From the NCBI GenBank assembly GCA_965262055.1, contig CBDHEI010000002.1:62001-126000 (forward strand): a DNA stretch of 64,000 bases. The letters are read 5' to 3'. The DNA comes from G958296245 sp965262055 (GTDB lineage: Bacteria > Chloroflexota > Dehalococcoidia > Lucifugimonadales > G958296245). The notes beneath the pieces are model-generated. The model was not told where the DNA came from. It searched no databases and was given only the letters and a program-made list of their open reading frames with translations. The position numbers were made by a program, and so were the translations under genes. Below are positions 53,827-62,429 of this stretch, piece by piece; position 1 is the stretch's first letter; every line of letters starts with the position of its first letter.

Positions 53827-55529
53827 CCCGAATCCACCGAAAGACGACTTTGGGGACAGTCCTTGAAGAAGCCAGAGGGTGCTCCTCTGAATCTGGGAGA
53901 ATGGTTTTGAAACAGAAAACCGCCCGGAAACAAGGAGCACCCAGTAGATGCTGCCACAGAACAATCCCGACCGTATCGGCGTCGTCTTTGACGACCACCG
54001 CCTGGTGGCCAATGCCGGCCTGCTCCTGCCGGCCACCCTTGCACAGCACCTGGGCCTGCGGGAACTCGCCGACCATCACCTCGACCTCGGCTGCGCACCG
54101 GGGCGGGCGAACACGGGGGACAAAATGCTGACGCTGGTCGCTTCCGCGCTGGCGGGCGGCGACTTCATCGACGACGCCGATGCGCTGCGTGCTGGTGGGA
54201 CGGTCGGTGTTCTCGGCTGCGTGGTCAAGGCGCCATCCACCCTGGGCACCTTCCTGCGCAGTTTCCGGTGGGGGCATGTCCGTCAACTCGACCGGGTGAG
54301 CCGCCAGTTGCTGGCACGCGCATGGGCCGCTGGGGCCGGACCCGGCGACTCGCCCCTGACCATCGACCTGGACTCCACCATCTGCGAGACCTATGGACTG
54401 GACAAAGAAGGGGCGCGACACCACAACTACACCGGCGCGCGGGGCTATCACCCACTGCTGGCCATCGCCGCCGGAACCGGCGATGTGCTGATGTCCCGGC
54501 TGCGCGAGGGCCGTGCCAACACCGCTCGCGGCGCTGCCCACTTCCTGCGTGAAACGGTGGGGCGGGTGCGCTACGGTGGGGCCAGCGGCCAACTCACGGT
54601 GCGCGCCGACAGCGGCTTCTACGCCCACGCTCTCGTCGCCGTCTGCCGCGAGATGGGTGTCCGCTTCTCCATCACCATCCGCCAGCACAAAGGCCTGCGG
54701 GAGTTGATTGAGGCGATCCCCGAGCAGGACTGGACGCCGATTCCCTACTGGATGGACGGCGCCGCCGATGTGGCCGAGACCACCTATACCCCCTTCCAGA
54801 GTGAACCCGACGCCGCGCCGGTGCGGCTCATCGTCCGGCGGGTGAAGCCCACGCCCGGTTCCCAGTTGGCCCTCTTCGCCACCTACAGCTATCACGGCTT
54901 CATCACCGACCGGGACGGGGAAACCCTGGAACTGGAGGCCGATCATCGCCGCCACGCCGAGATCGAGAACGCCATTCGAGACCTGAAACACGGCGTCGGA
55001 CTCAACCATCTCCCCTCGGGGCGCTTCGCCGCCAACGGCGCCTGGCTGGCGGTGCAGGTGATGGCACACAACCTCGCCCGCTGGACAGCGCGCATCGGTC
55101 TGGCCGAACGGACCGTGACCACCAAGACCCTCAGGCGGCGGGTCTTCGCTCTGGTGGGACGGATCACCCGCTCGGCGCGCCGCCTTACCCTGCATCTTCC
55201 CCAGCATTGGCCTTGGGAAACCCAGTTCACTCGCGCCATGGCCCGGCTGCGAGCCATTCCACTCCCCGCCTGACTGCCAGCCTGCAACTGACCCAACTTC
55301 CCTGCAAACTCGTGCCACCCCGGTCCGCGAGAGTTCCCTGCTGCGTATTCTCTCGCCATCCCGCGCATCGCAGCTCCCGCAGAGGGCCATAGGGGCCCTA
55401 TGCGGCGACTGAAGACCGTTCGCCGACCTCCAATCTACCCCAATGAGCCCAGCCATCTCCCCTGTAGCTCCCTCACCCACCCTGCCGCTGTCCTCACGCC
55501 GTCCATAGGTGTCCTTCGGTGGATTCGGG
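53827..55529 (+). mobile_element. IS1380-family element (type B), copy 2
   Basis: The 1,703-bp element has the same ends as copy 1 and is flanked by a different 5-bp direct repeat, CTTAG (53822-53826 and 55530-55534). The DNA differs from copy 1 at few places, including single-base indels near the 3' end. The two different target repeats show independent insertions. Confidence 0.92.
53948..55273 (+). CDS. IS1380-family transposase (type B), copy 2
   Basis: The 441-residue protein carries the same DDE motifs as copy 1 (LTIDLDSTICETYG, TVRADSGFYAHAL, RRHAEIENAIRDLKHG) and is intact. The near-identity of two intact copies 3.6 kb apart indicates recent transposition, so the enzyme was active recently. 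Confidence 0.93.
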   Translation: MLPQNNPDRIGVVFDDHRLVANAGLLLPATLAQHLGLRELADHHLDLGCAPGRANTGDKMLTLVASALAGGDFIDDADALRAGGTVGVLGCVVKAPSTLGTFLRSFRWGHVRQLDRVSRQLLARAWAAGAGPGDSPLTIDLDSTICETYGLDKEGARHHNYTGARGYHPLLAIAAGTGDVLMSRLREGRANTARGAAHFLRETVGRVRYGGASGQLTVRADSGFYAHALVAVCREMGVRFSITIRQHKGLRELIEAIPEQDWTPIPYWMDGAADVAETTYTPFQSEPDAAPVRLIVRRVKPTPGSQLALFATYSYHGFITDRDGETLELEADHRRHAEIENAIRDLKHGVGLNHLPSGRFAANGAWLAVQVMAHNLARWTARIGLAERTVTTKTLRRRVFALVGRITRSARRLTLHLPQHWPWETQFTRAMARLRAIPLPA

Positions 55530-55549
55530 CTTAGGCCTAAAGTGGAGTG

Positions 55550-55740
55550 CCTACCGCTAACCCGGGGGTGTGGGATGTCCCCACAATTCTTACCTTTGGG
55601 GGTGGGTGAGCGGGAATCCGAAACGTCACGAGGCCCGGTGAATCAAGAGCTCAGGGGAGTGCAGAGGGGCGAAACGCCCCTCGCCGGGGGTGCGGGGGTG
55701 TCCCCCACAAATCCCTCCTAGGGGTGGGTGGGCGGAAATC
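55550..55740 (+). repeat. Cluster of dispersed palindromic repeats
   Basis: Two units lie in tandem. The first (55550-55615) has GGGGGTGTGGGATGTCCCC and GGGGGTGGGTGAGCGGG. The second (55657-55740) has GAGTGCAGAGGGGCGAAAC, a GTGTCCCCCAC hairpin and GGGGTGGGTGGGCGG. They form part of 840 bases (55274-56111) without a gene. Confidence 0.75.
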
Positions 55741-56004
55741 GAAGATACCCCTACCTCCGCTGGATGGCGGATTGGGGCCTTTTGGGGGATCCCGCCGGAC
55801 CACATGGATGCGCGTACCGGAAACGGCGGCGCTACGCCCTTCTTCGTACGAACCCGCCCGGAGCGGCGCGGGAACGCGCCCGAAACGCGCCAACCTATGA
55901 AAACCAATATACGAAAAACAATTCCTGATACGTATGCCTTACGACTTTATCCGTCCCATATTTCATGAATCATTACGATGATTGTTGTGATTTGACGCAC
56001 AATG

Positions 56005-56033
56005 TTGACATATTCGTGCCGAGCCGATATCGT
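56005..56033 (+). promoter_or_regulatory. Promoter upstream of the GNAT/kinase fusion
   Basis: A perfect TTGACA (56005-56010) and TATCGT (56028-56033) are 17 bases apart in an AT-rich patch (55895-56090), unusual for this GC-rich window. The gene starts 79 bases after the -10. Confidence 0.55.
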
Positions 56034-56111
56034 GGCATATACAGAACAGACAGTCTCCCTTAGTTCCTGCTCTTAACTCTTAACATGTATCCGACGGTAT
56101 GGAGGTCAAAC

Positions 56112-57419
56112 ATGCTCCCTCCCCTCACTCTAAGAGACGTGTCGAGAGACGATGTGGACCGCGTAAGCTGGTGGCTGGAAGACGGCGAGATTTCCTCCCG
56201 CTGGTTCGGACACTACGCCTGTGGCGACCCGATACACCGCGGCTACGACCCCCAGCAGATGCTGGAGGCCACGGAGTCCGACTGGAAAAGGGTGTTCGGA
56301 GACCCGCAGCGGCTCATCTACTCCATCTACACCGACTCCGCCGAGCACATCGGCGAGGCCCAGTTGCTGCTCGACGGCAAGGAAGGCGCCGAGCTCTCCC
56401 TGCTCATAGGACGCAAGGACCTCTGGCATCACGGCTACGGCACCGCGACGGTGCTCCACCTGCTCGACAGGGCCTTCGACGACCTGCGCATGCAGAAAGC
56501 TTGGGTCAACATCCCCGACGACAATGCGCCGGCCCGCGGCCTTTTCATGAAGCTCGGCTTCAACCTCGAAGATCACACGCAGCAGTGGAAGGACCAGTGC
56601 AGACGTCCCGACGGCTCGTCCCTGCGCGCCAGCATCCTCTCCATCACCGCCGAACCGTATCTCGACCGCCAGCCCTCCACGAGGCTCCACGAGCCGCAAA
56701 GGCCCGTCGTGACCATCACGGGCATGCCCGGCAGCCAGTCGGAAGCCATCGCACGAGAGGTGGCCAGAGCCCTCAAGAGCCGCTACGTCGATGACGACCA
56801 GATCAGGGAGGCTCTCCAGGACAGGCTCCGGTGCTCCTCCGGCGAGCTTGACGCCTTCGAGGCCAGCCACCGCTCCAGGTGGACGAGGGCGCTTGCCTCC
56901 ATGGCCATGCCGATCACCGGGGTGGCGGGATACGAGATGGGCCACTGGGCGCACACCGCCTACGCCTCCGACTTCGACATCCTCGAAGATAAGCTAACTA
57001 GAAAGCAGTACCTGGCGGCCCTTAGGTCCGTCGTCAGGCGCATCGCCGCCGACGGACCCGCCGTGATGCACGGCCACGGCAGCCACCTGTTCGTCCCCGC
57101 CAGCGCAGACGCGCTGAACGTCTTCATATCCGCTACGCCCGAGTACAGGCTCGGCCGCGTCCAGTCGGACTACGGAGTCAGCGCCGAAGAGGCGGCCAAA
57201 TGGATGAAGCAGACGGATAAGCAGACCGAGGTCGTCTTCAAGAACCTCTTCGACTGCGACCTCCTGGACATGCAGAAGTACGATCTGACCATCAACCTCG
57301 ACAGGGCCTCAACGTCCAAGGCGATTGAGATCGTGCTCGGAGTCCTGGGGGCCAGGACCGCCGCCGCCAGGCAGGCAGACAGGGCCCCCCATCCAATCCC
57401 GGAGATGACCTCCGTATAG
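56112..57419 (+). CDS. GNAT acetyltransferase fused to a cytidylate-kinase-like domain
   Basis: ATG 56112 follows GGAGGT. The 435-residue protein joins an N-terminal GNAT domain (about 1-165: LTLRDVSRDDVDRVSWWLED, ELSLLIGRKDLWHHGYGTAT for acetyl-CoA binding, and NAPARGLFMKLGF) to a kinase-like domain (about 190-415) that begins VVTITGMPGSQSEAIAREVA and continues YVDDDQIREAL. This is the cytidylate kinase-2 type, in which the P-loop lysine is absent (PGSQSEA here). It may phosphorylate or merely bind nucleotides. The two domains are normally separate proteins. Confidence 0.75.
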   Translation: MLPPLTLRDVSRDDVDRVSWWLEDGEISSRWFGHYACGDPIHRGYDPQQMLEATESDWKRVFGDPQRLIYSIYTDSAEHIGEAQLLLDGKEGAELSLLIGRKDLWHHGYGTATVLHLLDRAFDDLRMQKAWVNIPDDNAPARGLFMKLGFNLEDHTQQWKDQCRRPDGSSLRASILSITAEPYLDRQPSTRLHEPQRPVVTITGMPGSQSEAIAREVARALKSRYVDDDQIREALQDRLRCSSGELDAFEASHRSRWTRALASMAMPITGVAGYEMGHWAHTAYASDFDILEDKLTRKQYLAALRSVVRRIAADGPAVMHGHGSHLFVPASADALNVFISATPEYRLGRVQSDYGVSAEEAAKWMKQTDKQTEVVFKNLFDCDLLDMQKYDLTINLDRASTSKAIEIVLGVLGARTAAARQADRAPHPIPEMTSV

Positions 57420-57585
57420 CCCGTAGCACTCGCCTTCCCATCGTCCTTAGAATTTGGGGGCCGGGCAAATAAGGCCTGCGCCCCCAACGTTCCGCCTGCC
57501 GCTCCGACGTTGCCCAGCGCACTCACTCTGTGCAACTGCTTTCGCCACCAAAGCGACGACAGGTTGCGCAGGAGGAGTGCTTCTC

Positions 57586-58332
57586 ATGACTACATCGACT
57601 GTAAGCGCCTTGCCGGAGACTAAGACCGCAGGCTTGGCCCTCATAGCGGGCGTCATCCTGACGATCATCGCGTCCCTCCTCTTTCCTGGGGGCCCGCTGA
57701 TTGACAGCGTGGACCAGGGGGACTTCCCCGCCTCCATCGCTGTCATGTCTGACAGTGGCACCATTACACACGTGACGACGCTGGCGCTGATCATCGGGAC
57801 GTTGCTGGAAGGCTACGCCCTGCTCGCGTTCTTCCGCCTGCTTGGCCGGAAGGGAAGCCTCGCGGACTCAGCCCTACGATTCGGGCTCGTAGCGAGTCTC
57901 TTCGGCTGGGGTGTCTTCATTGTTGGAATGGGCATGAGGCACATGGTTGTCCACGTAACCCAGCACGGTGTGGGCGCCGGAGCCAGCCCGGATTTGGATG
58001 GCCTTGCCCTAACCATCTATACGGCCATGGCCGGAATACACTTCGCCTTCCTGGCCGTCTACCCGTTTGCGGCCATGCTTTTTGGGCTCGGTCTCGCGCC
58101 CCGGTTCCAAACGATGAACGCCTTCAAGCTGGCTTCCTACGGCATAGTCTTGGTTGGAGCAGTGGGGCTGATCAACATCGTGCTCGTTCAGCACATTCAC
58201 GACGTCGACGTTGGCCTTTTCGCCCTGATCAGCAATAGCTTTCTGATGCTCGGAGCCGTCTTTTTCCTTATCCTCGGCGTGGGCATGTACCAGGGCCGGA
58301 GCGAGTTTACCGGGGAAGACTCCTCAGGCTAA
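57586..58332 (+). CDS. Polytopic membrane protein of unknown function
   Basis: ATG 57586 follows GGAGGAG. The 248-residue protein has about six hydrophobic helices (15-35, 62-85, 95-120, 145-170, 185-205, 215-238), with FGWGVFIVGMGMRHMVVHV and VLVQHIHDVDVGLF carrying several His that could bind metal or heme. I recognise no family. It is co-directional with the preceding gene but 166 bases away. Confidence 0.65.
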   Translation: MTTSTVSALPETKTAGLALIAGVILTIIASLLFPGGPLIDSVDQGDFPASIAVMSDSGTITHVTTLALIIGTLLEGYALLAFFRLLGRKGSLADSALRFGLVASLFGWGVFIVGMGMRHMVVHVTQHGVGAGASPDLDGLALTIYTAMAGIHFAFLAVYPFAAMLFGLGLAPRFQTMNAFKLASYGIVLVGAVGLINIVLVQHIHDVDVGLFALISNSFLMLGAVFFLILGVGMYQGRSEFTGEDSSG

Positions 58333-58390
58333 CGCCGCCGCGCAGCCGGACGACGAAGTGATCAGCCAGGGCAGCAATTCACACCCACGG

Positions 58391-59299
<909 letters not shown>

Positions 59300-59372
59300 G
59301 GCCTGCTCCCTCCGTAGGTCCTTGAATCGCGCCGAGTCTAGCACAGAGTGCCCTGATCACGGCCTGTCATAG

Positions 59373-59393
59373 ATATATCACAATATGATATAT
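59373..59393. promoter_or_regulatory. Palindromic operator over the hicAB promoter
   Basis: ATATATCA and TGATATAT form a perfect 8-bp inverted repeat around a 5-base spacer, eight bases before the hicA ATG. It overlaps the only possible -10 region, as expected for autorepression by a ribbon-helix-helix HicB. Confidence 0.65.
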
Positions 59394-59400
59394 TCTCCGC

Positions 59401-59667
59401 ATGAGAAGACGGCACCGCAGGACCTTGGCAGCGATCTTTCGGCGGCCCACTCAGTCGGGGATCCCTTGGGCCGACATCGAGTCACTTCTACTCGCTTGCG
59501 GCGCCTATATCGAGGAGAGGGCGGGTTCGAGACTGGCCATCGAGCTCAACGATACGAGGGCGATATTCCACCGGCCCCACCCTCGCCGGGAGGCGGACAG
59601 GGGGACCGTCGCTTCGATGCGGAGATTCCTAATCGGAGCGGGAATCACGAGTCAGGAGCAGCCATGA
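59401..59667 (+). CDS. hicA: HicA-type toxin (mRNA interferase)
   Basis: The 88-residue protein reads SGIPWADIESLLLACGAYIEER, GSRLAIELNDTRAIFHRPHPRRE and TVASMRRFLIGAGI. This is the HicA fold with the catalytic His in FHRPHP. It is intact. It starts eight bases after a palindromic operator, probably with a very short leader, and its stop overlaps the hicB ATG (ATGA). Confidence 0.88.
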   Translation: MRRRHRRTLAAIFRRPTQSGIPWADIESLLLACGAYIEERAGSRLAIELNDTRAIFHRPHPRREADRGTVASMRRFLIGAGITSQEQP

Positions 59668-60014
59668 TGGAGTACAACGGATATAGAGCGGCTGTTAGCT
59701 TTGACGACGAGGTTGGCATCTTCCACGGCGAGGTCGTGGGCACACGAGATGTCGTCACGTTCCAAGGGCACTCGGTCGAGGAGCTGCGAAATGCCTTTAA
59801 GGACTCAATCGACGAGTATCTGAAGTTTTGCGCCGAAAGAGGACGGGCACCTGACAAGCCCTTCTCCGGAAAGATCCCTCTCCGGCTAAGCCCAGAACTC
59901 CACCGAGCCGCTTCTGAAGCTGCTCGATTGGAAGGCAAGAGTCTCAACTCATGGCTGTCGGAAGTCGTCGAGACGAGAACGGCGCAGCCCGACTCAACGG
60001 TGTCGATACGCTAG
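59664..60014 (+). CDS. hicB: HicB-type antitoxin
   Basis: The 116-residue protein has YNGYRAAVSFDDEVGIFHGEVV and SVEELRNAFKDSIDEYLKFC of the HicB domain, and a C-terminal ribbon-helix-helix (GKIPLRLSPELHRAASEAAR and LEGKSLNSWLSEVVE). It is coupled to hicA by a four-base overlap; a second ATG at 59667 could also serve. It probably binds the palindrome at 59373. Confidence 0.9.
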   Translation: MMEYNGYRAAVSFDDEVGIFHGEVVGTRDVVTFQGHSVEELRNAFKDSIDEYLKFCAERGRAPDKPFSGKIPLRLSPELHRAASEAARLEGKSLNSWLSEVVETRTAQPDSTVSIR

Positions 60015-60055
60015 GCTTCCATAGCCGCGCCGCTCCCCGTGGAAGCGGATGCCCG

Positions 60056-60064
60056 TGATATAAT
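60056..60064 (+). promoter_or_regulatory. Extended -10 promoter of the SDR gene
   Basis: TGATATAAT combines an extended TG with a perfect TATAAT (60059-60064). No -35 is evident, as is usual for extended -10 promoters. The SDR starts 39 bases downstream. Confidence 0.55.
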
Positions 60065-60103
60065 TCCCCACTCTATTCGGCCTTCCTCGAAGGGGGTGCC
60101 CGC

Positions 60104-60904
60104 ATGGACGTAAGCGGCAGCGTGGCGATCGTCACCGGCGGAGGCCGGGGCATAGGACGCGGCATAGTACTGGCCCTCACCCGCTACGGCGCGCAAGTCG
60201 TGGTCGCCGACCTGAACGTCCGCGACGCCGAAGCCACCGCACGCGAAGCCTCCGGCGCCGGGCGCGTCGCCGTGCCCGCCTACGTGGACGTCACTGCCCA
60301 GCCTTCGGTTGACGCCATGGTCGCCGACGCGCTCTCCCAGTTCGGACGCGTCGACATCCTCGTCAACAACGCGGGCATAGTCGCCGCCCCTGGCTGGGAG
60401 GATCGCGACTCGCCCGGCGAGCAGGACTGGGACCTGATCTACGAGGTCAACGTCAAGGGCATGGCCCGAGTCACGGAGGCCGTCTCCCGCGACATGAAGG
60501 AGCGCCGCCGCGGCAAGATCGTAAACATCGCCTCCATCGCCGGACGCATCGGCACACTCACCAGCGGCCCATACGGCGCGTCCAAGGCCGCCGTCATCAA
60601 CCTGACCCAGTTCTGGGCCCTCGAGCTCGCCCCCTACTCGATCAACGTCAACGCCGTCTGCCCCGGCCTGCTCTGGACCCCCCTCTGGGGCCGCATCGCC
60701 ACCCGCTACAGCCGCGATACGGAAAAATACCCCGGCATGACCCCCCGCGAGGTCTTCGAGCAGACAGTCCAAGAGCGCATCCCCCTTGGACGCGAGCAGA
60801 CCCCCGAGGACATCGGCAACGCCGTCACCTTCCTCGCCTCCGACGCCGCCCGAAACATCACCGGCCAGGCCCTCAACGTCTCCGGCGGCTCCCACATGAA
60901 CTGA
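60104..60904 (+). CDS. Short-chain dehydrogenase/reductase (SDR)
   Basis: The 266-residue classical SDR has TGGGRGIG (11-18), NNAG (88-91), catalytic S144, and YGASK with Y157 and K161, ending NITGQALNVSGG. It resembles the SDR at 11607 in the RGIGRGI, DMKERRRGKIVNIAS and INVNAVCPG stretches and may be a paralog. Substrate unknown; such enzymes often oxidise sugar acids or polyols. Confidence 0.9.
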   Translation: MDVSGSVAIVTGGGRGIGRGIVLALTRYGAQVVVADLNVRDAEATAREASGAGRVAVPAYVDVTAQPSVDAMVADALSQFGRVDILVNNAGIVAAPGWEDRDSPGEQDWDLIYEVNVKGMARVTEAVSRDMKERRRGKIVNIASIAGRIGTLTSGPYGASKAAVINLTQFWALELAPYSINVNAVCPGLLWTPLWGRIATRYSRDTEKYPGMTPREVFEQTVQERIPLGREQTPEDIGNAVTFLASDAARNITGQALNVSGGSHMN

Positions 60905-60954
60905 CCCCGCCGCCCATCCTGTCCATCCATCCCCATCCATGTCAGACTTCCTTG

Positions 60955-61000
60955 GGCGAAACTGCTCAGACTCCGTGAGGTTCGAAGGGGGGAGCAATTC
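60955..61000 (+). repeat. Left-end fragment of the dispersed MITE-like repeat
   Basis: AACTGCTCAGACTCCGTGAG and the following GTTCGAAGGGGG match 7411-7443 (AACTGTTCAGACTCCGTGAG...) with few changes. The rest of the element is missing; the brnA stop lies at its end. Confidence 0.65.
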
Positions 61001-61307
61001 AGGAACCGATGACTTGGCGCAATGCCTCGTTCAACCTCGTCTGCCAACCCCTCCCGCCCTCGCGGAAGTGGGCCACGATGTCCGCGTCGAGCCGCACCGT
61101 GACCTTTTCCTTCGTGGGGGTCCTCTGCCTGCCGCGTGCACGCCGATGTCGCTCCACGATGTGCGGTACGGCTTCAACCGCGGGACGGGCACGAGCCCAG
61201 TCCTCGTCCGTCCACTCCGGGGCATCCGGGTCGAGGGCGATCCCGCGCTGAATCGCCTCCTCCTCTTCATCCGAGGGGATGAGTACCTCACGTTCGACTT
61301 CGGACAT
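60999..61307 (-). CDS. brnA: BrnA-type antitoxin
   Basis: I start at ATG 61307 (MSEVEREVLIPSDEEEEA). The 102-residue protein has the BrnA pattern: IALDPDAPEWTDEDWARARPA, then a ribbon-helix-helix (EKVTVRLDADIVAHFREGG and GWQTRLNEALR). It overlaps the brnT stop by 20 bases. BrnA neutralises BrnT and represses the operon. Confidence 0.88.
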   Translation of the reverse strand: MSEVEREVLIPSDEEEEAIQRGIALDPDAPEWTDEDWARARPAVEAVPHIVERHRRARGRQRTPTKEKVTVRLDADIVAHFREGGRGWQTRLNEALRQVIGS

Positions 61308-61554
61308 ACCTGCTCCTCTCCCTTCTACTCGCCGGTCGCAGGCTGATGATGCGCGTCCTATCCCCACGCTCAGTAAATACAGTGTGGTATTGGCGGTTGC
61401 CCACCAGACCGAGCGCGGCCCATCGCATCTCACCGCTCCGATGGCTGGAAATGACCACGGCTGTCTCCCACTCAAAGCCCTCGATGACCGCGAAATCAGA
61501 GCGGCCCGCCAGGATGTTGCCCTCGTTCTTCGCCGCGTCCCATTCGTATTCCAT
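61288..61554 (-). CDS. brnT: BrnT-type toxin
   Basis: ATG 61554 gives 88 residues: MEYEWDAAKNEGNILAGRSDF at the start, then GLVGNRQYHTVFTERGDRTRI and ISLRPASRRERSRYV at the end, all typical of BrnT ribonuclease toxins (RelE-like fold). The Lys/Asn-Glu segment near the start reads AAKNEGN, where most relatives have KxxxNxxKHG. It is first in the brnTA operon. Confidence 0.88.
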   Translation of the reverse strand: MEYEWDAAKNEGNILAGRSDFAVIEGFEWETAVVISSHRSGEMRWAALGLVGNRQYHTVFTERGDRTRIISLRPASRRERSRYVRSRT

Positions 61555-61559
61555 GCCTA

Positions 61560-61590
61560 TATCGTACCGACAATATGATATGCTATCAAG
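61560..61590 (-). promoter_or_regulatory. Promoter/operator region of brnTA
   Basis: The AT-rich patch just upstream of brnT contains ACAATATGATAT (61570-61581), the same 12-mer as at 59380-59391 in the hicAB operator. TATATCG...TGATATG forms an imperfect inverted repeat around it. Confidence 0.4.
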
Positions 61591-61634
61591 GGTTCGGCCC
61601 GCCAGGCCGATAGACAACCCCGCCCCCGCTTACC

Positions 61635-61640
61635 TATAAT
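61635..61640 (+). promoter_or_regulatory. Putative -10 box of tRNA-Leu
   Basis: TATAAT in ACCTATAATTGC stands 43 bases before the tRNA gene. No clear -35. Confidence 0.4.
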
Positions 61641-61683
61641 TGCTCCGGGCGTCCACGCACGACGGCCCTCCCTCCCCCTGAGT

Positions 61684-61771
61684 GCCGAGGTGGTGGAATT
61701 GGTAGACACGCAGCGTTGAGGGCGCTGTGGCCGAATAGGCTGTAGGAGTTCGAGTCTCCTCCTCGGCACCA
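61684..61771 (+). tRNA. tRNA-Leu (GAG)
   Basis: The acceptor stem GCCGAGG pairs with CCTCGGC, followed by A73 and an encoded CCA. The anticodon arm CAGCG-TTGAGGG-CGCTG gives anticodon GAG. The long variable arm expected for leucine is present, as is GTTCGAGTC in the T arm. Total 88 bases. Confidence 0.95.
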
Positions 61772-61827
61772 CTCTTCCCTTTGCTCCCACATAGCCGCCG
61801 CGTTGGCAAGATAGTAAGATACCGGCC

Positions 61828-62379
61828 ATGATCACAGGTGCCCGTCCACGCCCAGATTATGGAAGGAATGCCGCTGCGATGTTGGCTACTCTCGTGACCG
61901 CGCTACTAATCGCTGCCTGCTCGACGGCGCCGGCCGAGCCAACCGCCATACCAACCGCTGACATCGTCATTCCCGGAGTTACGGACACCCGCCCCATCGT
62001 TGCTGTGCCCGGCGGAGGTATGGGCACAATCGACAACTGGGAGGTGACAGCCAGCTTCGACGAGACCACCGGTACTTCTGCATACGGCAACCGAAACGTC
62101 CACTTCAAGGTGCATGTCACCTGGACTGGAGAATCGGATCCAGGCGAGATTATGACTGCCAACTGGCTTCAGAGCCGTATGGCTTTCTTCTCCCCTTCCG
62201 GAAAAGGTGCGAGTGTCCACTTGCGACGTCTGGACGGGGATCCTGCCTATAGCTGGATGGCATACAACGGAAGCGAGTCTCTCCCTGACGAAGCAGGAAC
62301 CTTCTTTATGACCTTCGCTCCACACCCATACAAACACATACTGGTATGGCAAGTGGACCTGCCCTACCTGGACCAGTAA
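61828..62379 (+). CDS. Small lipoprotein of unknown function
   Basis: The 183-residue product has a signal peptide (about 1-31) ending LIAAC, a lipobox. A Pro/Thr-rich segment is followed by a beta-rich domain (about 65-183) with IDNWEVTASFDETTG, VHFKVHVTWTGESDPGE and FFMTFAPHP. ATG 61828 or ATG 61879 (MLATLVTALL) could be the start. I do not recognise the domain; it may be a ligand-binding or immunoglobulin-like fold. It stands alone between tRNA-Leu and the dioxygenase. Confidence 0.65.
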   Translation: MITGARPRPDYGRNAAAMLATLVTALLIAACSTAPAEPTAIPTADIVIPGVTDTRPIVAVPGGGMGTIDNWEVTASFDETTGTSAYGNRNVHFKVHVTWTGESDPGEIMTANWLQSRMAFFSPSGKGASVHLRRLDGDPAYSWMAYNGSESLPDEAGTFFMTFAPHPYKHILVWQVDLPYLDQ

Positions 62380-62429
62380 CATCTAACTCCGCAGGAACGC
62401 CGCCTTGCCAACATAAGGAGACCACCACC

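Noticed and set aside
50208..55534. Composite transposon made of the two IS1380 type B copies
   Set aside because: Each copy has its own 5-bp target repeat (CTTAC and CTTAG), so they inserted independently.
56072..56084. CTTAACTCTTAAC as a second Pho-box
   Set aside because: The period is seven bases rather than 11, and it lies after the likely promoter, not at its -35.
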